A DNA stretch of 64,000 nt from Aminobacter sp. HY435 (GTDB taxonomy: Bacteria > Pseudomonadota > Alphaproteobacteria > Rhizobiales > Rhizobiaceae), in assembly GCF_027568395.1 (NCBI RefSeq), contig NZ_JANKZL010000005.1, positions 1 to 64,000 on the forward strand. The letters are read 5' to 3'. Positions 58,681 through 64,000 of the stretch are shown one piece after another. The notes under the pieces were generated by a model. The model was not told the DNA's origin. It ran no database searches and saw nothing but the letters and a program-made list of their open reading frames with translations. Position 1 is the first letter of the stretch, and each line of letters begins with the position of its first letter. The translations under genes and the position numbers were made by a program.

Positions 58681-60000
58681 ATGCTCCCGCAGGAGATCAT
58701 CCGCCGCAAGCGTGACGGCAAGGCGCTCTCCGCCGACGAGATCAGGGCTTTTGTTGCCGGCATCACCTCGGGCGCCGTCTCGGAGGGCCAGATCGCGGCC
58801 TTCGGCATGGCTGTCTTCTTCAACGGCATGAGTCGCGACGAGGCTGTGGCCCTGACCGCCTCCATGCGCGATTCCGGCGACGTGCTCGACTGGTCCGACC
58901 TGCCAGGCCCCGCCACCGACAAGCATTCGACCGGCGGTGTCGGCGACAACGTCTCGCTGATGCTGGCACCCATCGTTGCCGCCTGCGGCGCCTGCGTGCC
59001 GATGATCTCGGGCCGCGGCCTCGGCCACACCGGCGGCACGCTCGACAAGATGGATTCGATCCCGGGCTATGTCAGCCAGCCCGATCTTGCCCTGTTCCGG
59101 CGCACTGTGCGCGAGGCCGGTTGCGCCATCATCGGCCAGACCGCCGACCTCGCCCCCGCCGACAAGCGCTTCTACGGCGTGCGCGACGTCACCGCGACGG
59201 TGGAGTCGGTGCCGCTCATCACCGCCTCGATCCTGTCCAAGAAGCTTGCCGCCGGCCTCGGCTCGCTGGTGCTCGACGTCAAGCTCGGCAACGGCGCCTT
59301 CATGGAAAAGACGCGCGATGCTTCAGCTCTCGCCACCAGCCTGGTCGAGGTCGCCAATGGCGCAGGTCTCAGGACGACGGCGCTGATCACCGACATGAGC
59401 CAGCCGCTGGCCTCCGCCGCCGGCAATGCCGTCGAGGTGCACAACGCGGTCGATTTCCTCACCGGGCGCTTCCGCGATCCGCGTCTCGAGCAGGTTACGC
59501 TGGCGCTCGCCGCCGAAATGCTGCTGTCGGCCGGTAGGGCTAGCTCGCAGCGCGAGGCGCTGGAGCGTGCGCGCATCGCGCTCGAGGACGGCACCGCCGC
59601 CGACATTTTCGGTCGTATGGTTTCGGTGCTCGGCGGGCCGGCCGACTTCGTGGAAAACGCAAGCAAGTATCTGCCCAAGGCCGATGTCGAGTTCGCTGTC
59701 AGGGCCCAGAGCTCCGGCTTCGTCACCGGCATCGCCACGCGTGAGATCGGTCTTGCCGTCGTCGCTCTTGGCGGCGGGCGCACCCGATCCGATGACAAGG
59801 TCGACCACGCTGTCGGCATCACCCGCCTGTTGCCCGTAGGGGCGGAAGTTGGCGCCGGCGAGCCCTTGGCGCTGGTGCACGCGCGCAACCAATCGCACGC
59901 CGAGGTCGCCGCCGCTGCGGTGCACGCCGCCTACAGCATCGGCGCGGCGAAGCCCGCGCCCGCAAAGGCTATCGTTCGCCGGATTTCGCCGCGGGATTGA
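58681..60000 (+). CDS. deoA: Thymidine phosphorylase
   Basis: Phosphorolyses thymidine (and deoxyuridine) to base and deoxyribose 1-phosphate. The 439-residue protein opens [22 protein letters not shown], followed by the glycosyltransferase family 3 phosphate-binding [19 protein letters not shown] and the signature [20 protein letters not shown], then [20 protein letters not shown]. The C-terminal PYNP domain holds [17 protein letters not shown]-like residues. Translation starts from a Shine-Dalgarno within the preceding repeat. Confidence 0.95.
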   Translation: MLPQEIIRRKRDGKALSADEIRAFVAGITSGAVSEGQIAAFGMAVFFNGMSRDEAVALTASMRDSGDVLDWSDLPGPATDKHSTGGVGDNVSLMLAPIVAACGACVPMISGRGLGHTGGTLDKMDSIPGYVSQPDLALFRRTVREAGCAIIGQTADLAPADKRFYGVRDVTATVESVPLITASILSKKLAAGLGSLVLDVKLGNGAFMEKTRDASALATSLVEVANGAGLRTTALITDMSQPLASAAGNAVEVHNAVDFLTGRFRDPRLEQVTLALAAEMLLSAGRASSQREALERARIALEDGTAADIFGRMVSVLGGPADFVENASKYLPKADVEFAVRAQSSGFVTGIATREIGLAVVALGGGRTRSDDKVDHAVGITRLLPVGAEVGAGEPLALVHARNQSHAEVAAAAVHAAYSIGAAKPAPAKAIVRRISPRD

Positions 60001-60089
60001 AGTGCGTCCTTGGCGGCTCGCCGTTCCATTTCGGGCTGACCCGTGGCCGTCGTGCGAGCTCGCGCCTCAGGCGAGCCTCGAAGGACGCA

Positions 60090-60632
60090 CTACTGCACCA
60101 AAAGCAGCGCGCCGTTCTCGACCTGGTATTTCTTCAGCCGCGACAGGAAGCTCATGCCGACCAGCGTGCCTTGCAGGGCCTTGTCCTCGAGCACCACGGC
60201 ATCGACATCCTCGACCGTGATCTTGCCGATCTGCACCCTGTCGATTAGCGCCACCGCTGCCTTGGCCGTGCCGTTGGCGGTATTGACCTCGCGCGTGAAG
60301 TCGCTGGCCGTCACCTTCACGCCGGCGCGCCTGGCAGTGGAGAGATTGATCGCAACCAGTGTTGCGCCGGTGTCGACCAGCGCATCGACCGACCGTCCGT
60401 TGATCTTGAAACTTGCAGTGAAGTGGCCGCGCATGTCCTGGTCGATGACCACGCGCCGTCCCGACGTCGTGGCGGTTGCCGTGCTGACTTCGACCGTGCT
60501 CGGCGTCGAAGCACCGGTTTCCGCATCGCCTGCGACGAAGGTCCTGAACGTATCGCCGTGCTTTTCGTACAGCGACGGCAACGACGCCGCGGCTCCGGCG
60601 CAGAGACTGAAAATGATGACCTTGCGAAGCAT
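60090..60632 (-). CDS. Retropepsin-like clan AA aspartic protease (TIGR02281 type)
   Basis: A 180-residue protein with an N-terminal signal or membrane segment (about 2-20), a Thr/Ala-rich linker and a single retropepsin-like domain (about 65-175). The active site is VDALVDTGATLVAINLS (Asp-Thr-Gly), with DMRGHFTASFKINGR before it and GMSFLSRLKKYQVENGALLL at the end. One copy forms half an active site, so it should act as a dimer. The substrate is unknown. Periplasmic location inferred. Confidence 0.85.
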   Translation of the reverse strand: MLRKVIIFSLCAGAAASLPSLYEKHGDTFRTFVAGDAETGASTPSTVEVSTATATTSGRRVVIDQDMRGHFTASFKINGRSVDALVDTGATLVAINLSTARRAGVKVTASDFTREVNTANGTAKAAVALIDRVQIGKITVEDVDAVVLEDKALQGTLVGMSFLSRLKKYQVENGALLLVQ

Positions 60633-60734
60633 GGTGACGCCCTGGATTACGGGCGCCACGATAGGCGGGCCATGGTGTTCGCGCCTTTAACGGGCGAGAC
60701 CTGATGCGAAAGGCGGTAAATTGCCGGTTAAGGC

Positions 60735-61361
60735 TTATTTCGTCCCGTAGAGACGATCGCCGGCGTCGCCGAGGCCGGGCACGATATAGCCCTTGTCGTT
60801 CAGCTCGCGGTCGATCGAGGCGGTGAAGACGGGCACGTCGGGATGGGCCGTGGTGAAGCGCTCGATACCCTCTGGCGAGGCCAGCAGGCACAGGAAGCGG
60901 ATATTGGTCGCGCCACGGCCCTTGAGCTTGTCGATCGCCGCGATCGCCGAGTTGGCCGTTGCCAGCATCGGGTCGACGACGATGACGAGGCGGTCGCCGA
61001 GATCGCTCGGTGCCTTGAAGAAATACTCAACCGCTTCCAGCGTCTCGTGGTCGCGATAGAGACCGACATGGGCGACACGCGCCGCCGGCACCAGGTCGAG
61101 CAGTCCTTCGAGCAGGCCGTTGCCCGCGCGCAGCACCGAGGCAAACACCAGCTTCTTGCCCTCCAGCGTCGGTGCAACCATCGTTTCGATCGGGGTTTCG
61201 ATCGTCTTGGTGGTCAGTTCGAGGTCACGGGTGACTTCGTAGCCCAGCAGAAGCGAGATTTCGCGCAGCAGCCGGCGGAAGCTGGCCGTCGAGGTTTCTT
61301 TGTCGCGCATGATGGTCAGCTTGTGCTGGACAAGCGGATGGTCGACGACGGTTACGGTCAT
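60735..61361 (-). CDS. upp: Uracil phosphoribosyltransferase
   Basis: Makes UMP from uracil and PRPP. The 208-residue protein opens [30 protein letters not shown], has the [32 protein letters not shown] block, the PRPP-binding [19 protein letters not shown] (where many relatives read ATGGSA) and the uracil-binding [18 protein letters not shown] end. AGGAG lies 9 nt before the ATG. It lies with add on the opposite strand to the import and phosphorylase genes. Confidence 0.95.
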   Translation of the reverse strand: MTVTVVDHPLVQHKLTIMRDKETSTASFRRLLREISLLLGYEVTRDLELTTKTIETPIETMVAPTLEGKKLVFASVLRAGNGLLEGLLDLVPAARVAHVGLYRDHETLEAVEYFFKAPSDLGDRLVIVVDPMLATANSAIAAIDKLKGRGATNIRFLCLLASPEGIERFTTAHPDVPVFTASIDRELNDKGYIVPGLGDAGDRLYGTK

Positions 61362-61464
61362 GGGCTTACGCTCCTGGAACTCGGAAAATTGACGCCACTT
61401 TATCGGCTGGCCCGCCGCCGACCAATGTCTTGCCGCGTTGAACCACAGTTTTGTCGGCTGAAAT

Positions 61465-62439
61465 TCAGCGTTTGTGGCCATCCAGCCGCGCCAATAGCGC
61501 CGCTTTTGTCTTGCGGTCGACGAAGGCCGCCTCGATCGCGGTGCGGGTCGTTGCCATCAGCGCCTTTTCGTCCATGCTGAAATGCTCGGACGCGATGTCG
61601 TATTCGCGCTTCAGGCTGGTCCAGAAATAGGGTGGATCGTCGGAATTCAGCGTCACTTTGCAGCCCGCGTCGCGGAGTTTGGCGAAGGGGTGGTCGGCGA
61701 AGTTGTCGAAGACTTTCAGCGCGATGTTGGAACCCGGGCAGATCTCGAGCACGATGCCTTCGTCGGCGATGCGCTTGACCAGGTCCGGGTTCTCGATGGC
61801 GCGCACGCCGTGGCCGATGCGCGAGGGGCGAATGTGGTCGAGCGCTGCCTCAACGCTTTCCCAGCCCAGCAGTTCGCCGGCATGGATGGTGATGCCCAGG
61901 CCCGCCTCGCGCGCGATTTCGAAGGCGCGCACATAGTCCTCGAAATCGCCCATGCGCTCGTCGCCGGCAACGCCGAAGCCGCTGACCAGCGGGTGGTTGC
62001 ACTTGGCGGCGAAGCGCGCCGCCGCTTCGATCGATTCGACGCCGACATGGCGCACGCCGGTTACGATCATCCGGCCTTCGATCCCGGTCTTTGCCTTGGC
62101 CCGCTCCATGCCTTCGCCAAGAGCGTCGGTATAGGCCTTTGGTGACAGCCCCGCCTTGATCGCATGGTCGGGCGAGGTGAACACTTCCGAATAGATGGCC
62201 CCGTCCCGGGCGAGGCTGGTCAGGTAGTGTTCCGACAGTCTGGCGTAGTCTTCCTCGGTGCGGAACAGGTCCGCCGCGAAGTCATACGCCGCAAGGAACG
62301 AGGTAAAGTCGTTCCAGACGAAAGAGCCGTTCTGAATGAACGGCGACGGGTCCTTGCCATATTTCTCGGCTTGGCGGATGACGAGTTCGGGTGCTGCCGC
62401 TCCTTCGATGTGACAGTGCAACTCGGCTTTCAATGGCAT
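61465..62439 (-). CDS. add: Adenosine deaminase
   Basis: Converts adenosine and deoxyadenosine to inosine forms, feeding punA. The 324-residue TIM-barrel zinc enzyme shows [15 protein letters not shown] (zinc His pair), [31 protein letters not shown] (zinc His and catalytic Glu), [14 protein letters not shown] and [11 protein letters not shown] (catalytic Asp). ATG 62439 follows GAGGA by 7 nt. It sits 103 nt upstream of upp on the same strand. Confidence 0.93.
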   Translation of the reverse strand: MPLKAELHCHIEGAAAPELVIRQAEKYGKDPSPFIQNGSFVWNDFTSFLAAYDFAADLFRTEEDYARLSEHYLTSLARDGAIYSEVFTSPDHAIKAGLSPKAYTDALGEGMERAKAKTGIEGRMIVTGVRHVGVESIEAAARFAAKCNHPLVSGFGVAGDERMGDFEDYVRAFEIAREAGLGITIHAGELLGWESVEAALDHIRPSRIGHGVRAIENPDLVKRIADEGIVLEICPGSNIALKVFDNFADHPFAKLRDAGCKVTLNSDDPPYFWTSLKREYDIASEHFSMDEKALMATTRTAIEAAFVDRKTKAALLARLDGHKR

Positions 62440-62549
62440 TCGATATTCCTCGTCGTCTCGACTTGGGCGCGGCTGAAAACCGCGCCTCAAACAATAGCGC
62501 CGGCTGGTGTGATCGGCTATGGTCCCGCCGGATTTGATTGGACAAGAAA

Positions 62550-63326
62550 ATGTCAGAACAACGGACGACGGCTGTCGGCGGCATGGAAACTTCATACGGT
62601 TTCCGCAATGTCGGCGTGGGCGACAAGCAGGGACTGGTCAACGAGGTCTTCCACAAGGTCGCCAATCGCTACGACCTGATGAACGACCTGATGTCGGCCG
62701 GCATGCACCGCGTCTGGAAGGATGGCATGGTGTCGTGGCTCAACCCGCCGCGTCGTCCCGGCTGGAAGGTGCTGGATGTTGCGGGCGGTACCGGCGACAT
62801 CTCGTTTCGCATCATCGATGCTTCGCATGGCAACGCCCATGCCACCGTGCTCGACATCAATGGCTCGATGCTTGCCGTCGGCCGCGAACGTGCTGAAAAG
62901 CGCGGCCTTGCCGACAAGACGGATTTTGTCGAGGCCAACGCGGAGGAACTGCCGTTTCCGGACGAAACCTTCGACGCCTATACGATCGCGTTTGGCATTC
63001 GCAACGTGCCGCGCATCGACGTGGCGCTGTCGGAAGCCTGGCGCGTGCTCAAGCCCGGCGGCAGGATCATGGTGCTGGAGTTTTCTGAAGTCGACATGCC
63101 GCTGCTCGACAAGGTCTATGAGACCTGGTCGTTCAACGCCATTCCACGCATCGGCCAGGCCGTGACGGGTGATGGCGAGCCTTATGCCTACCTGGTCGAG
63201 TCGATCAGGAAATTCCCCAACCAGCAGAACTTCGCGACCATGATCACCCGCGCCGGCTTCGACCGCGTCACCTTCCGCAACTACTCCGGCGGCATCGCTG
63301 CGCTTCACTCGGGCTGGAAGCTTTGA
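62550..63326 (+). CDS. ubiE: UbiE, ubiquinone/menaquinone C-methyltransferase
   Basis: SAM-dependent C-methylation of the benzoquinol ring in ubiquinone synthesis. The 258-residue protein has [22 protein letters not shown], the SAM-binding [35 protein letters not shown] followed by [23 protein letters not shown], and [25 protein letters not shown] at the end, all standard for UbiE/COQ5. ATG 62550 is used; a TTG 12 nt upstream is in frame. It is followed by ubiB after 13 nt. Confidence 0.95.
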   Translation: MSEQRTTAVGGMETSYGFRNVGVGDKQGLVNEVFHKVANRYDLMNDLMSAGMHRVWKDGMVSWLNPPRRPGWKVLDVAGGTGDISFRIIDASHGNAHATVLDINGSMLAVGRERAEKRGLADKTDFVEANAEELPFPDETFDAYTIAFGIRNVPRIDVALSEAWRVLKPGGRIMVLEFSEVDMPLLDKVYETWSFNAIPRIGQAVTGDGEPYAYLVESIRKFPNQQNFATMITRAGFDRVTFRNYSGGIAALHSGWKL

Positions 63327-63339
63327 CGGACGGCGCGCG

Positions 63340-64000
63340 ATGAGCAGTCTCGGTGCGTCTTTCCGGCTCGCGCGCGCGGGCTGGGTGCTGGTGCGTGAAG
63401 GCGTGGTCGCGGCTTTGCCGGGCGACCAGCTGACCGGTTTGCCGAAATTCGGCTGGCGTGTTGCCAAGCTGTTTACCCGCCGCAGGGCGAGAAAAAGCGT
63501 CCGCAGCGACCGCCTTGCCAATGCCGTGGCACGCCTTGGGCCGTCCTATGTGAAGCTTGGCCAGTTCCTTGCTACGCGTCCGGACGTCGTCGGCGACGAC
63601 ATCGCGCTCGATCTGGCGCTGCTGCAGGACAGCATGGCGACCTTCCCGATGGCCGATGCCGTCACTGCCATCGAAGGCTCGCTCGGCCGCAAGGTCTCGG
63701 ACCTTTACACCAGCATAGGCGAGCCGGTGGCTGCGGCTTCCATCGCCCAGGTCCACCCGGCCGAAGTCGCGACGCCGGCAGGTCCGCGCAAGGTCGCCGT
63801 CAAGGTCATTCGCCCCGGCGTGCGTCGCCGCTTCTTCCAGGATCTGGAAAGCTACTTCCTCGCCGCCCGGCTGCAGGAACGCTACATACCCTCGAGCCGG
63901 CGCCTGCGTCCGGTCCAGGTCACCGAGACGCTGGCGCAGACCACCAAGGTCGAGATGGATTTCCGCCTCGAGGCGGCCGCCTATTCCGAACTCGGTGAAA
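63340..64000 (+). CDS. ubiB: UbiB, ubiquinone biosynthesis kinase-like protein (cut by window end)
   Basis: ABC1/ADCK-type atypical kinase-like protein needed for ubiquinone synthesis, probably for lipid-intermediate extraction. The first 220 residues are in the window: an N-terminal region MSSLGASFRLARAGWVL, the family KxGQ motif in LGPSYVKLGQFLATRPDV, the alanine-rich P-loop-like PVAAASIAQVHPAEV, the catalytic lysine in KVAVKVIRPGVRR and KVEMDFRLEAAAYSELGE. The remainder, including the membrane segments, lies beyond 64000. It follows ubiE in the usual order. Confidence 0.93.
   Translation, partial: MSSLGASFRLARAGWVLVREGVVAALPGDQLTGLPKFGWRVAKLFTRRRARKSVRSDRLANAVARLGPSYVKLGQFLATRPDVVGDDIALDLALLQDSMATFPMADAVTAIEGSLGRKVSDLYTSIGEPVAAASIAQVHPAEVATPAGPRKVAVKVIRPGVRRRFFQDLESYFLAARLQERYIPSSRRLRPVQVTETLAQTTKVEMDFRLEAAAYSELGE

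Overview
The window is a 64 kb piece of a GC-rich alphaproteobacterial chromosome, most likely a rhizobial Phyllobacteriaceae (Mesorhizobium/Aminobacter-like). This is an inference from several signs: the gene order lptC-lptA-lptB-rpoN-hpf-ptsN, the sppA-ihfB-lapA set, an OlsB ornithine-lipid acyltransferase, a DUF2244/nth pair, frequent GTG starts, and interspersed palindromic repeats of the rhizobial RIME type. Most of it is ordinary core chromosome with dense short operons. The accessory parts are the left edge (an IS5-family transposase), 46.5-49.3 kb (IS element plus a DUF2971 gene next to tRNA-Ser) and, more loosely, the secretion and catabolic clusters.

Layout. 0-12.4 kb: grpE behind a truncated IS, a TRIC-like channel, an SRPBCC protein, MmcQ/YjbR, olsB, a hybrid sensor kinase, an SH3 protein, two RNA methyltransferases with lspA, an ornithine cyclodeaminase-like enzyme, and lapA-ihfB-sppA. 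12.7-17.8 kb: LPS transport (lptC, lptA, lptB), sigma-54, the ribosome hibernation factor and PtsN. 17.9-24.8 kb: DUF1150, Hsp20, nucleoside hydrolase, a LysE exporter, ribokinase, an Ada-like alkyltransferase, DUF2244, endonuclease III, a YdeI-like protein and a GNAT enzyme.

24.9-34.6 kb holds a Lap-type adhesin-export locus, all on the minus strand: a LapG-like transglutaminase-fold protease, a TolC-like channel, a type I ABC ATPase, an HlyD adaptor, a ribbon-helix-helix protein and a second small transglutaminase-like protease. A diguanylate-cyclase-like protein with an altered GGKEF signature lies nearby. No giant adhesin and no LapD receptor is present in the window.

34.7-41.5 kb is the most interesting cluster. 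It encodes two amino-acid-type ABC permeases, an ATPase, a cytoplasmic family T2 glycosylasparaginase, a periplasmic binding protein, a LacI regulator, a ROK sugar kinase and CutC. A 22-bp perfect palindrome of LacI-operator type precedes the transporter. I infer a dedicated pathway that imports N-acetylglucosaminyl-asparagine (or a related glyco-amino acid), cleaves it to aspartate and an amino sugar, and phosphorylates the sugar.

41.6-46.5 kb is the prkA-yeaH-spoVR stress operon. 50.9-62.4 kb carries msrA and then a nucleoside uptake and salvage island: BMP-type binding protein, ATPase, two permeases, cdd, punA, deoA, upp and add. A decayed glyoxalase gene and slyX lie inside it. The window ends in the ubiquinone genes ubiE and ubiB (ubiB cut by the edge). 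Mobile or repeated DNA includes one complete 824-bp IS5-family element, two inverted copies of a 103-bp repeat, two RIME-like repeats, and a 23-bp inverted repeat that contains the ribosome binding site of deoA.
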